A DNA stretch of 33,784 bases from Marinifilaceae bacterium. Lineage in GTDB: Bacteria; Bacteroidota; Bacteroidia; Bacteroidales; Marinifilaceae. This document shows positions 7,084-16,003 of this stretch, one piece after another. Each line of letters begins with the position of its first letter. Positions within the stretch are counted from its first letter, which is position 1. Made by a program: the position numbers and the translations under genes. The DNA is taken from positions 1 to 33,784 of the forward strand of contig JAGBFU010000040.1 of the NCBI GenBank assembly GCA_017936285.1, in the 5' to 3' direction. Below the pieces are notes generated by a model. That model was given only the letters and a program-made list of their open reading frames with translations. It ran no database searches and was not told the DNA's origin.

Positions 7084-9114
7084 TTAAAATAGATTCTTTG
7101 TTGCTTCAATAATTGTCTGGTCATCAGCAATGTTAGGTAGTGTAACCTTTAGTCCGGGAGTGCGCTCCATTTCACGTTTGATGGCACTCATTGCTCCTTG
7201 ATTTCTTGCCCAGCTGCGACGTGCAATTCCGTTGTTTACATCCCATAGAAGCATCTCTTCAATGTGGCGATCTGAGTCGGCAGAGCCATCGATAACCATT
7301 CCGAATCCTCCGTTCATAACCTCGCCCCAGCCAACACCGCCTCCATTGTGAATAGAGACCCATGTTGCTCCTCGGAAACCATCGCCTATTACATTTTGAA
7401 CGGCCATATCGGCTGTAAAGCTTGAGCCATCGTAAATGTTCGAGGTTTCACGGAATGGAGAGTCGGTTCCCGATACATCATGGTGGTCACGGCCAAGTAC
7501 GATAGGAGCACTGATTTCTCCGTTTTTAATTGCTTGATTAAAGGCGAGGGCAATCTTGGTTCTGCCTTCGCAGTCTGCATAGAGAATACGGGCTTGCGAG
7601 CCAACTACAAGACGGTTTCTTCCTGCCTCCTCAATCCAGTGGATATTATCCTCCATCTGTCCCTGAATCTCCTGAGGAGCAGTTGCAGCAATCTCTTTCA
7701 GTACCTCTACGGCAATTGCATCGCTCTTTGCCAGGTCGTCGGGGTTCTGTGACATGCAGACCCAACGGAACGGACCGAATCCGTAGTCGAAGAATAGTGG
7801 TCCCATTATATCCTGTACGTATGATGGGTATTTGAATTTACCGTTAGGTAGTAGAATGTCGGCTCCTGCTCTCGATGCCTCAAGTAGGAATGCGTTACCA
7901 TAATCGAAGAAGTACATTCCCTTCTCGGCAAGTCTATTGATTGCTGCTGCATGGCGACGCAAGGAGGCTTGAACACACTCTTTAAAGCGCTCAGGCTCTT
8001 CGGCCATCATTGTTTTTGACTCTTCATAGCTATATCCTACGGGATAGTAACCTCCTGCCCATGGGTTGTGGAGCGAGGTTTGGTCGGAACCCAAATCTAC
8101 GTGGATATTCTGGTCGGCAAGACGCTCCCACAAGTCAACCACATTTCCCTGGTAGGCAATCGATACCACCTCTTTTTCACTGCATGCCTTTTGTATGCGA
8201 GGAATCAACTCGTCAAGATTGTCGTGGATTTCATCAACCCAGCCCTGCTCATAGCGTTTCTGTGCAGCCAATGGGTTTACCTCGGCAACTACGCTTACCA
8301 CTCCCGAAATTACTCCGGCTTTAGGTTGTGCTCCGGACATTCCGCCAAGTCCTGCGGTAACGAAGAGCATGCCTTTCATATTCTGTTGAGTGCCCGGAAT
8401 ACCTTTGGCTTGAAGTTGTTTGCGTGCGGCATTCATAACTGTGATTGTGGTTCCGTGCACAATTCCCTGTGGGCCGATGTACATATATGATCCAGCTGTC
8501 ATTTGTCCGTATTGCGATACTCCAAGTGCGTTGAATCGCTCCCAATCGTCGGGCTTAGAGTAGTTAGGAATAACCATTCCGTTGGTTACAATTACGCGAG
8601 GGGCATCTTTGTGGCTTGGGAATAGTCCAAGAGGGTGTCCTGAATACATAACCAATGTCTGTTCGTCGGTCATGGTTGCCAAATATTGCATTACCAATCG
8701 GTATTGCGCCCAGTTCTGGAATACGGCTCCATTACCTCCGTATGTAATCAATTCGTGAGGATGTTGTGCCACACGATAATCCAGGTTGTTCTGAATCATT
8801 GCCATTATGGCAGCGGCCTGTTTTGATTGAGCAGGGTACTCATCAATGTGGCGTGCATACATTTCGTAGTCCGGACGATAACGGTACATGTATATTCTGC
8901 CATACTCTTTCAACTCCTTGGCAAACTCTTCTGCCAATTGAGCATGTTGCTCCTTGGGGAAGTAGCGAAGTGCATTCTTTATGGCAAGAATCTTCTCGTC
9001 GGAAGTGAGAATCTCCTTGCGCTTCGGAGCGTGGTTGATACTTTTGTCGTATGGTTTTGCTACCGGAATCTCGGCAGGAATTCCCATTAATATATCTTGT
9101 TGGAATTGATTCAT
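7084..9114 (-). CDS. hutU: Urocanate hydratase
   Basis: A 676-residue urocanase that hydrates urocanate to imidazolonepropionate using tightly bound NAD. Recognisable segments are YGGNGAVFQNW at residues 125-135, SGHPLGLFPSHKDAPR, MTAGSYMYIGPQGIVHGT, a glycine-rich NAD-binding stretch FVTAGLGGMSGAQPKA, and GGGVGWGEVMNGGFG near the C-terminus. The protein is longer than the roughly 550-residue proteobacterial form. The extra length is mainly an N-terminal extension and insertions, so I take it as the longer urocanase type rather than a fusion. It lies 18 bases downstream of ftcD. Confidence 0.95.
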   Translation of the reverse strand: MNQFQQDILMGIPAEIPVAKPYDKSINHAPKRKEILTSDEKILAIKNALRYFPKEQHAQLAEEFAKELKEYGRIYMYRYRPDYEMYARHIDEYPAQSKQAAAIMAMIQNNLDYRVAQHPHELITYGGNGAVFQNWAQYRLVMQYLATMTDEQTLVMYSGHPLGLFPSHKDAPRVIVTNGMVIPNYSKPDDWERFNALGVSQYGQMTAGSYMYIGPQGIVHGTTITVMNAARKQLQAKGIPGTQQNMKGMLFVTAGLGGMSGAQPKAGVISGVVSVVAEVNPLAAQKRYEQGWVDEIHDNLDELIPRIQKACSEKEVVSIAYQGNVVDLWERLADQNIHVDLGSDQTSLHNPWAGGYYPVGYSYEESKTMMAEEPERFKECVQASLRRHAAAINRLAEKGMYFFDYGNAFLLEASRAGADILLPNGKFKYPSYVQDIMGPLFFDYGFGPFRWVCMSQNPDDLAKSDAIAVEVLKEIAATAPQEIQGQMEDNIHWIEEAGRNRLVVGSQARILYADCEGRTKIALAFNQAIKNGEISAPIVLGRDHHDVSGTDSPFRETSNIYDGSSFTADMAVQNVIGDGFRGATWVSIHNGGGVGWGEVMNGGFGMVIDGSADSDRHIEEMLLWDVNNGIARRSWARNQGAMSAIKREMERTPGLKVTLPNIADDQTIIEATKNLF

Positions 9115-9132
9115 GACTTCTGTTTTAAAGGA

Positions 9133-10836
9133 TTAAATCTTTGAGTTTACAATCTCAAGAATTTCGCTCTCTTCGGTGAGGGCTGCACAACCAATCTGCT
9201 CTGCTTCGGTGACAAGTTTGTCGGCAATCTCGCGGTCTGCAAGTCCTGCTGCGTTAATCTTGACATTCAACAGTGCTCCAAGAACGGCAGAACGGGCTGC
9301 TAATGCTCCCACTCCTGCGTCGGAAACAGAGTTCGGATTGCCCTCCATTGCCATGGCGCGTACAATTGGGAATACCTCGTATGCAGCCTTCATGGTCTTT
9401 AGTGGAACCTCGGTCGCATATAGTGTTGCAGCCTCCATTGCTTTGTTACGAGCCTCTTGCTCCTCAGCACTTCCCTTTGGCATACCGATAGCCTCCATTA
9501 TCTTGTTGAATGCGGCAGTGTCCTCGTCCACCAAAGCCAATAGTTTACTTAGAACAGCTTGTCCCTTGTCTGCCCACTCCGAGAACTCTTTCCAACGAGC
9601 ATCCCATCCCGGTTTATGCGATGACAGGTTGGCAACCATTGTTCCAAGTGCAGCACCAAGTGCACCCATGTAGGCTGATATCGAGCCACCTCCTGGAGCC
9701 GGAGACTCCGATGCGGTCTCGAATGCGAAATCCTTGCAACTCATTCTTATAAGCTTTTCGCGCTTTGCAGCCTGAGCCTCGCTCTCCATCATATATTCAA
9801 CAACCTTCTCTTTGGGGTTGAATGGTTTTAAATCGTCCAATCCCATAGATTTGATTGCGATGCGGATAATCTCATCTTCGGCAATTCCTGTTGAGCGTTG
9901 TTGCTTTTCAAGGAAATAACGACCGGCCTCGATGAGGGTTCTTTTTGGAACAAGTCCTACAATCTCGGTACCTGTAACTCTTACTCCACGTGCTGCTGCA
10001 GCTCTGCAAACCTCATCGAATGCAACGTGAAGAGGAGTGGTGTTTATATCTGTTATATTCATTGAAACCTGAGCAATTCCATACTCGTCAATGTACCAGC
10101 CGATGGCCTTACAACCTTTCAATGTTCCGGGAATTGTTACGGTGTTGCCATTCTCATCTTTAACAATCTTTCCGGTGATAGGGTTGCCTTCGCGCATTGG
10201 ACGTCCTTTTTCACGCACATCGAATGCAATGGCATTTGCACGGCGTGTCGATGTGGTGTTCAGGTTATAGTTTACTGCGATAAGGAAATCGCGTGCTCCA
10301 ACATTTGTAGCACCGCATTTTGCAGCACGCTCGGTATAGCTGTCAGGACCAAAATCGGGTTTTCTGATTGGGTCGGTAATCTTCTCGGGAAGAGCCTCGT
10401 ACTCGCCGGCACGGCATACTGCAAGGTTCTTACGCTCGGGTTTTTGTGCCGCTGCCTCGTAACAGTAACATGGAATCTCCAATTCATTAAAAATGCGCTC
10501 AGCCAGTTTTTGTGCTAACTTAGCGCACTCCTCCAATGTGATTCCTGCAATAGGGATAAGTGGAAGCACGTCGGTTGCTCCTGAACGAGGATGGGCACCA
10601 TGATGATGTCGCATATCAATTAACTCTCCGGCACACTTTACTCCCTGGAATGCTGCCTCGACAACGGCTTCAGGTGAACCGACAAAGGTCACTACGGTTC
10701 TGTTTGTGGCCTCGCCCGGATCAACATCCAATACACTCACACCTCCTGACTTTTCGATTGCACTTACAATCTTGTCGATAACCTCTCTGTTGCGCCCCTC
10801 ACTGAAATTGGGTACACATTCAATGATTCTGTTCAT
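9133..10836 (-). CDS. ftcD: Glutamate formimidoyltransferase-cyclodeaminase fusion
   Basis: A 567-residue bifunctional enzyme that takes the formimino group from formimidoylglutamate to tetrahydrofolate and then deaminates the product to methenyl-THF. The formiminotransferase part covers residues 1 to about 330 (MNRIIECVPNFSEGRN; catalytic His82 in GAHPRSGATDV). The cyclodeaminase part begins near 366 (DFAFETASESPAPGGGSISAY). The architecture matches animal FTCD and many Bacteroidetes proteins. The gene is first in the hut operon and makes its end products glutamate and one-carbon folate. I see no clear promoter box in the 212 bp upstream, only hairpins. Confidence 0.95.
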   Translation of the reverse strand: MNRIIECVPNFSEGRNREVIDKIVSAIEKSGGVSVLDVDPGEATNRTVVTFVGSPEAVVEAAFQGVKCAGELIDMRHHHGAHPRSGATDVLPLIPIAGITLEECAKLAQKLAERIFNELEIPCYCYEAAAQKPERKNLAVCRAGEYEALPEKITDPIRKPDFGPDSYTERAAKCGATNVGARDFLIAVNYNLNTTSTRRANAIAFDVREKGRPMREGNPITGKIVKDENGNTVTIPGTLKGCKAIGWYIDEYGIAQVSMNITDINTTPLHVAFDEVCRAAAARGVRVTGTEIVGLVPKRTLIEAGRYFLEKQQRSTGIAEDEIIRIAIKSMGLDDLKPFNPKEKVVEYMMESEAQAAKREKLIRMSCKDFAFETASESPAPGGGSISAYMGALGAALGTMVANLSSHKPGWDARWKEFSEWADKGQAVLSKLLALVDEDTAAFNKIMEAIGMPKGSAEEQEARNKAMEAATLYATEVPLKTMKAAYEVFPIVRAMAMEGNPNSVSDAGVGALAARSAVLGALLNVKINAAGLADREIADKLVTEAEQIGCAALTEESEILEIVNSKI

Positions 10837-10899
10837 GTTATTAGAATCTGTTTTAAATTTATTGTTTATGCCTTATTTACACTGCTTCAAATAGTTTCG

Positions 10900-10974
10900 G
10901 ATTCTTTGAGAATCTTTTTGGTCTATATTTCACTTTCCATCTTGGCAATATGTTATATTGCCTTCGCTACGAAG
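10900..10974. repeat. Three hairpins between ABC-F gene and ftcD
   Basis: The 212-bp gap at 10837-11048 holds three perfect inverted repeats in a row: GATTCT/AGAATC (10900-10914), GGCAATAT/ATATTGCC (10944-10962), and CTTCG/CGAAG (10962-10974). Read on the minus strand they lie downstream of the ABC-F gene and upstream of ftcD. They may be the ABC-F terminator, a structured 5' leader of the hut operon, or both. No known riboswitch was recognised. The rest of the gap is AT-rich and featureless to me. Confidence 0.45.
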
Positions 10975-11048
10975 TAAAATCTATACTCAAAAATTTTTCT
11001 CAAATAATCTCGAAATAAATTTAAAACAGCTTCTATTCTTATTTTGTT

Positions 11049-12689
11049 TTATTGTTTTCTTTCAATCTCTTGCAGACTCTCTAACTTCTTCTTGCGTAGG
11101 AATCCGTTAATATCTTCAAGGTGTTCGGTAACTTTTCCGCCTCCAAATTCATAAACTTTTGTAACCAAGCCGTTAAGGAAGTCGCGGTCGTGCGATACCA
11201 CAATAACGGTTCCCTCGAAGTCAAGAAGAGCGTTTTTAAGAATGTCTTTGGTCTTCAAATCCAAATGGTTAGTAGGCTCGTCAAGAATCAGCAGATTCAC
11301 AGGTTGCAAAAGCAACTTAATCATAGCCAAACGGGTACGCTCACCACCTGAAAGTACCTTAACCTTTTTGTCAATATCGTCGCCACTGAACATAAAGGCA
11401 CCCAAAAGGTTTTTGGTGTTGCTCTTCAGTTCAAGTGGGGTAACATCGTCAACGGTTTGATAAACCGATAGCGATTCGTTCATAAGCGAGGCCTCGTTCT
11501 GTGCAAAGTAGCCTATTTGAACGTTGTGTCCAATGGTCAATTTGCCGGTATAGTCGGTAATCTCGTCCATGATGCACTTAACCATTGTTGATTTACCCTC
11601 GCCGTTTCGGCCCACAAAGGCAACCTTTTCTCCACGTTCAATTGTGAACGAGGCTTCATTAAATATATTTTTGGCTCCGTAACTCTTGCTTACCTCACTT
11701 GCAATAACAGGGTAGTTTCCTGAGCGTGGGGCAGGGGGAAACTTTAGGCGAAGTGCCGAGGTATCCTCTTCATCAACCTCGATAATCTCAAGCTTCTCCA
11801 ACATACGAACGCGCGATTGTACCTGCAATGTTTTAGAGTATGTACCCTTGAAACGCTCAATAAAGTCCTTTGTCTCGGCAATCATCTTCTGTTGGTCTTC
11901 GTACTGCTTCTGCTGTTGTGCTCGGCGCTCTTTGCGAAGCTCTAAATATTGTGAGTAGTTTACTTTGTAGTCGTATATGCGACCCATTGTAACCTCGATT
12001 GTACGAGTGGTAATCTTATCGACAAATGCACGGTCGTGCGAGATTACAACTACAGCCTTGCCATTCTCAACCAAGAACTCCTCTAACCACTGAATAGAGT
12101 CAATATCAAGGTGGTTGGTTGGCTCGTCGAGAAGAAGTACATCTGGATTTTTAAGCAGCATCTTTGCAAGCTCAATTCGCATTCGCCAACCTCCGCTGAA
12201 CTCTGATGTGGGTTTGTCAAGCTCTTCGCGTTTAAATCCCAATCCAAGCAGAGTCTTTTCCACATCTGCTTCGAAGTGGGTAAGGTCAATGCTGTAGAAC
12301 TTCTCGCTGAGAGTAGATACATCCTCAATGATTTTGTAGTACTCGGGCGAGTCATAGTCGGTGCGTGTTTCAAGCTGTTTGTTAAGTTCGTTTATCTGCT
12401 CCTCCATGGCAAAGAGGTGGGCAAATGCCTGCGATGCCTCTTCGCGAACAGTTCTGCCATCCTCGGTCATAAGGTGCTGAGGAAGATATGCAATGACTGT
12501 ATCTTTAGGGTAGCCAACATTTCCACGGGTTGGTTTCTCAACTCCTGCCAAAATTTTCAACAGCGTTGATTTCCCGGCTCCGTTTTTACCCATAAGGGCA
12601 ATACGGTCCTTTTCGTTTATTTGAAACGATATATCTTTGAATAGCGCACGGCTGCCAAATTCAACGGTAAGACTATCAACTGAAATCAT
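11049..12689 (-). CDS. ABC-F family ribosome-associated ATPase
   Basis: A 546-residue soluble protein with two ABC domains and no membrane segment, the ABC-F layout. First domain: Walker A GKNGAGKS at 34-41, signature SGGWRMR at 165-171, Walker B LLLDEPTNHLD at 185-195. Second domain: Walker A GRNGEGKS at 360-367, signature LSGGERTR at 446-453, Walker B LLILDEPTNHLD near 466-477. The charged coiled linker at about 240-300 is the P-site tRNA-interaction motif. ABC-F proteins act on the ribosome as translation factors or antibiotic-protection factors. Nothing here marks it as a resistance type, so a housekeeping role is favoured. Confidence 0.92.
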   Translation of the reverse strand: MISVDSLTVEFGSRALFKDISFQINEKDRIALMGKNGAGKSTLLKILAGVEKPTRGNVGYPKDTVIAYLPQHLMTEDGRTVREEASQAFAHLFAMEEQINELNKQLETRTDYDSPEYYKIIEDVSTLSEKFYSIDLTHFEADVEKTLLGLGFKREELDKPTSEFSGGWRMRIELAKMLLKNPDVLLLDEPTNHLDIDSIQWLEEFLVENGKAVVVISHDRAFVDKITTRTIEVTMGRIYDYKVNYSQYLELRKERRAQQQKQYEDQQKMIAETKDFIERFKGTYSKTLQVQSRVRMLEKLEIIEVDEEDTSALRLKFPPAPRSGNYPVIASEVSKSYGAKNIFNEASFTIERGEKVAFVGRNGEGKSTMVKCIMDEITDYTGKLTIGHNVQIGYFAQNEASLMNESLSVYQTVDDVTPLELKSNTKNLLGAFMFSGDDIDKKVKVLSGGERTRLAMIKLLLQPVNLLILDEPTNHLDLKTKDILKNALLDFEGTVIVVSHDRDFLNGLVTKVYEFGGGKVTEHLEDINGFLRKKKLESLQEIERKQ

Positions 12690-12695
12690 TGTGGT

Positions 12696-13676
12696 TTAGT
12701 TTAGCTTATCTTGAATGATATTGGTTAATACTTGTGTAAGAGTAGTGCCCATTGCACGAACCATTTGGGGTACAAAGCTGTTTGCAGTCATTCCCGGTGT
12801 TGTGTTCACCTCAAGCATAATTACCTTCCCGTTTGAAACAAATCCATCGACACGAATAATTCCGCTACAACCCAAAATGTCGTAAACGTTGCTTGCCATG
12901 GTTTGAATCTGCTCTGCAATCTCTTCAGTAAAGCGGCCCGGAATAATCTCGTCGGTCATGCCTGTTGTGTATTTGGCCTCGTAGTCGAAAAATTCATTCT
13001 TTGGAACCACCTCGGCAATCGGGAATACCACCTTTTTGTTGCCGAATTTATACACTCCGCAGGTAAACTCGGTTCCGTCAATAAAGCTCTCGATTACCAC
13101 ATCGGAGCACTTCGAGAATGCCAATTCAAGTGCGGGTTGAAGAGCCTCAACGGTTTTGACTTTGGTAACACCGAAACTTGAGCCCTCGCCACTCGGTTTT
13201 ACAAAACATGGGAGCCCGACTTCCTCGATAATCTCATCTATGCTGTAGCCCTCACCTTTACGCAAAAGAACGGGTTTTGTGGTTTCAATGCCCATTCCGC
13301 GCAGATATGTGGTGCAGGTGTATTTATCGAATGTTATTGCCTCTACACGAACGTTGCTGGTTGAGTAGGGAATGCCCATCATGTCAAGATAGCCTTGTAG
13401 CAGACCGTTTTCGCCGGGTACTCCGTGGATGGTTATGTAGGCAAAGTGGAATATGATTGTTTCGCCATCAATTGTGCATGAAAAGTTATTTTTATCAACC
13501 TGATACTCTTTTTCATTGGCAATAACTTTCCAGTCACGGCCTTTAAGTATCATGAAATATTTGTTGAAAAGCTCACTATCAATGGCTTCGAATATATTTT
13601 TTCCTGATTTGAGCGACACTTCGTACTCGCTTCCGTCGCCTCCGCAAATTACTACAACATTTCTCTTTGTATCCAT
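12696..13676 (-). CDS. ddl: D-alanine--D-alanine ligase
   Basis: A 326-residue ATP-grasp enzyme that makes D-Ala-D-Ala for peptidoglycan in the cytoplasm. The N-terminal motif is VVVICGGDGSEYEVSLKSG. The ATP-grasp loop is CFVKPSGEGSSFGVTKV, and the metal/ATP motif is VIRVDGF...VIMLEVNTTPGMT. The open frame extends to 13745, but the ATG at 13676 gives MDTKRNVVVICGG, the normal family N-terminus. A minus-strand -7 box (TAACTTTG, 13747-13754) would start transcription near 13740, which also argues for the shorter start. The ABC-F gene follows six bases downstream, probably in the same transcript. Confidence 0.94.
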   Translation of the reverse strand: MDTKRNVVVICGGDGSEYEVSLKSGKNIFEAIDSELFNKYFMILKGRDWKVIANEKEYQVDKNNFSCTIDGETIIFHFAYITIHGVPGENGLLQGYLDMMGIPYSTSNVRVEAITFDKYTCTTYLRGMGIETTKPVLLRKGEGYSIDEIIEEVGLPCFVKPSGEGSSFGVTKVKTVEALQPALELAFSKCSDVVIESFIDGTEFTCGVYKFGNKKVVFPIAEVVPKNEFFDYEAKYTTGMTDEIIPGRFTEEIAEQIQTMASNVYDILGCSGIIRVDGFVSNGKVIMLEVNTTPGMTANSFVPQMVRAMGTTLTQVLTNIIQDKLN

Positions 13677-13746
13677 ATTTAATCTAATCTTTGAAAGTTC
13701 TTCTATTCGTTCACAACCATTTGGTTGGTTGACTGAATTTAACATT

Positions 13747-13754
13747 CAAAGTTA
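13747..13754 (-). promoter_or_regulatory. Probable ddl promoter -7 box
   Basis: TAACTTTG on the minus strand matches the Bacteroidetes TAnnTTTG element and lies 71 bases upstream of the preferred ddl start codon. No convincing TTTG partner is visible at the expected distance, so this is moderate evidence. Confidence 0.45.
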
Positions 13755-13822
13755 GTGAAAAATTGGATTCATATAAGGGGCTTACGGATATTTATTTCAG
13801 TAGTTCTGGGGCGAGGGCGGAT

Positions 13823-14434
13823 TTATTGTTTTGTATTGATAAATTGCTGTATAACATTAAAATTGTCGTTGTTATACGAAATAGCTGAAGTTATGTAGCC
13901 GTTTGGACCAATTTTACATAAAATAGGAAATTCATGCTTTACGATACCCATGTTTTCAGTGATGGGATTATTAATATAATATATGTTGTTTTGAAGATTG
14001 GCCCTTCTTGCGTATGCGTACATAGTGGTCATTTCACTCTTAGGAGAGATAATTTTGACTTTATCTTTTAGAGGGGTAAGATTGTCAATCTTAATTAAGA
14101 TATTATCTATACATGACAAACAGGTGTAGAAAGGAATAATAAGAACAAAATCTCCTTCTTTTATTATACTCTCAATATAGTGTGGTTGGTTAGTTTTGTC
14201 GTAAATAGAATCAGATATGTATATGTTGTTACTTTCTATTCTATTACATAGGATTAATTCATCTTCAGTTCTTTTTAATTTATATTTTAGTAATGTTGCT
14301 TGATTTACAATCTCTTGATTACTATGAGTGAATTGCGCCTTCTGTTTAGTGTATAATACGACTAATGTAATGTTATTGCACAGTAAAATAGCTATAACAA
14401 TATAGTTGAAGATAGAATTAAAACTCCTTGACAT
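13823..14434 (-). CDS. Membrane-anchored thioredoxin-like protein
   Basis: A 203-residue protein with one N-terminal membrane segment (about 8-29), a charged coiled-coil-like stretch (about 35-65), and a thioredoxin-like domain outside. The active-site-like motif PFYTCLSCID has C105 and C108 in a CxxC. It is followed by FPILCKIGPNGYI near the end, which matches the cis-Pro/beta-hairpin region of TlpA/AhpC-type folds. It overlaps the upstream propeller gene by 17 bases and is third in a cluster with a Cys-rich secreted peptide. A role in making or reducing disulfides of that peptide is an inference. It could instead be a redox sensor. Confidence 0.65.
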   Translation of the reverse strand: MSRSFNSIFNYIVIAILLCNNITLVVLYTKQKAQFTHSNQEIVNQATLLKYKLKRTEDELILCNRIESNNIYISDSIYDKTNQPHYIESIIKEGDFVLIIPFYTCLSCIDNILIKIDNLTPLKDKVKIISPKSEMTTMYAYARRANLQNNIYYINNPITENMGIVKHEFPILCKIGPNGYITSAISYNNDNFNVIQQFINTKQ

Positions 14435-15620
14435 GGTATAGTAAAATGCAATTGTTGTTGTCTGGATTTATATTTTTTATTCTGTCTGAAATTTCTTTGT
14501 ATTTATTATGATTTTTTAGGTTATTCATATTGCTTTGCCAATCATAAACGGGTAAGGTGGCTATTAGATTGTTGCAATTGTCAAATCCCATAAAATGGGG
14601 TAGATACCTGTAAAAGGTACAATCATCCTTACATTCTGAATTGAATGAAAGGAATTTATGATTCTTAGTTGATTTGTTATATACGAAGATATAGGCATAT
14701 CCATTATTAAGAACTTCACAATTAAATGATAGTATAATGTTAGTAAAATTCTCATAGTAATAACTAACTGATGCTTGATTTGCTTTTATTGCCGTAATAG
14801 TTCCTACTCCAGGTATATATGCAGATTCGTATTCTCCTGTATTTTGGTGTTGTCCAAAGTCAAGATGTCGAGCTAATTCAATTTTATCAGCATTAATATT
14901 ATAAATTTCAGTTGCTCCGCTCCTTAGAAGTTGAACCTGTGTTCCCATTTTATTAAATGCATGCCGGTATTCTTCGCTATATCCTTCGTGATATGGTAAC
15001 CCTTGAAATAGTATTTTTTCGCTGTTTATATCGAAAACTGTAACGTTATTATATCCGGTACATCCGTACATAGCAATAATAGAGTCGTTTATGTTACATA
15101 TTCTATTATTACATATTGAGCGAGGATCATTATTATGATTTAAATATATCTCTCTTATAGGATTTCCGATAGAGTCAAACAATGATAATTTACGGATTCG
15201 CTCATCTGACACTAAAATATTTTTATTAGATAGTATGCAGAAATCGCACATTTCGAGGAATTCAAAAGGTCCGCGTCCGCGAGTTCCAATTGAAAATAAA
15301 AATTTTCCACTATAATCGAAGGTAAAAACAGTATTGGATATTGCATCCATAATGAACAATTTTTGTCCATCAGCAATAATCTTGTTATAAGAACCTATAA
15401 TGCAGCTATCATTGGTTTCTAATGTAATTATTTGAACTGAGTCAATAGCCTCAGACAACATTGTTACGTTGTCTTTATTTTCAAGGGGTATGTCAATTTC
15501 TATACAATTTTCAGTAGGTTTAATGTTTTCAGATTGCATTCTGTTACATCCATAATATAGGATTATGGATGTAATGATAAATGCCAATTTTATTTTATTA
15601 TTCAAAAAACTCCACATCAT
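14418..15620 (-). CDS. Six-bladed beta-propeller lipoprotein (reverse cluster)
   Basis: A 400-residue exported propeller protein. A hydrophobic segment (about 11-24) ends at GCNRMQ (Cys25). The lipobox LYYGC is not ideal, so lipidation is probable rather than certain. Family signatures are ITLETNDSCIIGSYNKI near residues 64-80 and SIGTRGRGPFEF, equivalent to GRGxGEY in the right-hand array. The C-terminus (INPDNNNCILLYHVKEF) corresponds to the DDNPVILKF tail of others. It begins 23 bases inside the end of the small peptide gene and overlaps the thioredoxin-like gene by 17 bases, so all three are translationally coupled. Confidence 0.78.
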   Translation of the reverse strand: MMWSFLNNKIKLAFIITSIILYYGCNRMQSENIKPTENCIEIDIPLENKDNVTMLSEAIDSVQIITLETNDSCIIGSYNKIIADGQKLFIMDAISNTVFTFDYSGKFLFSIGTRGRGPFEFLEMCDFCILSNKNILVSDERIRKLSLFDSIGNPIREIYLNHNNDPRSICNNRICNINDSIIAMYGCTGYNNVTVFDINSEKILFQGLPYHEGYSEEYRHAFNKMGTQVQLLRSGATEIYNINADKIELARHLDFGQHQNTGEYESAYIPGVGTITAIKANQASVSYYYENFTNIILSFNCEVLNNGYAYIFVYNKSTKNHKFLSFNSECKDDCTFYRYLPHFMGFDNCNNLIATLPVYDWQSNMNNLKNHNKYKEISDRIKNINPDNNNCILLYHVKEF

Positions 15621-15942
15621 CGCCTTCGCAAATCAATTTGAGATCTTGTTCTATTAAGTTGTTTTTATAACAAGCATTTGAGCCTTGCTGGATTTCTGAA
15701 CATAACTCTTGATTGCCATTACTTTTACAGCGTAAAGAGAATCCTGATTTACCATTTTTGCAAGTACAATCAACTTTTTTCAATCTATCCCCGGGATTAT
15801 AGTTTGTTTCTCCAGTTGTAATAGCTTCGTTATTTGTTAAGAATAATTCACTTTTGGAAAAATTTGACAAAATACAAATTGCTGTCAATGTTATAGAAAC
15901 AGCAAGAGTAAATGTTCCGTAGATGATGTTCCGTGTTTTCAT
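15598..15942 (-). CDS. NVEALA-like secreted Cys-rich peptide (reverse cluster)
   Basis: A 114-residue small exported protein. A signal peptide (MKTRNIIYGTFTLAVSITLT) is followed by LFLTNNEAITTGE, which resembles the NVEALA motif of Bacteroidales peptide families. The mature tail has six cysteines (DCTC, RCK, LCSE, ACYK, ICEG), an even number that suits three disulfides. It has its own promoter and is first in a coupled cluster with a propeller lipoprotein and a thioredoxin-like protein. It has the same organisation as the peptides of the right-hand array, but its leader is quite different in DNA sequence. Function unknown. Confidence 0.72.
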   Translation of the reverse strand: MKTRNIIYGTFTLAVSITLTAICILSNFSKSELFLTNNEAITTGETNYNPGDRLKKVDCTCKNGKSGFSLRCKSNGNQELCSEIQQGSNACYKNNLIEQDLKLICEGDDVEFFE

Positions 15943-15964
15943 AGTTTTTCAAGTTAATTTTCTG

Positions 15965-15995
15965 CAAAAGTAAAAAAAACATCTACTTATGCAAA
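15965..15995 (-). promoter_or_regulatory. Promoter of reverse peptide cluster
   Basis: On the minus strand TTTG (15992-15995), 19 bases, then TACTTTTG (15965-15972) fits the Bacteroidetes consensus exactly. The start codon at 15942 is 23 bases beyond the -7 box. The same octamer TACTTTTG serves three of the four peptide modules on the plus strand; the fourth has TACCTTTG. Confidence 0.75.
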
Positions 15996-16003
15996 TATTT
16001 CTT

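Noticed and set aside
11480..11500. GAGGCCTCG in the ABC-F gene as a fourth palindromic coding repeat
   Set aside because: Only the core matches, and the residues QNEASL align with the natural QNxASL sequence of ABC-F proteins, so chance is sufficient.
13677..13745. N-terminal extension of Ddl
   Set aside because: It has no match to the family N-terminus, and a -7 box at 13747-13754 places the transcript start within or after the extended start codon.
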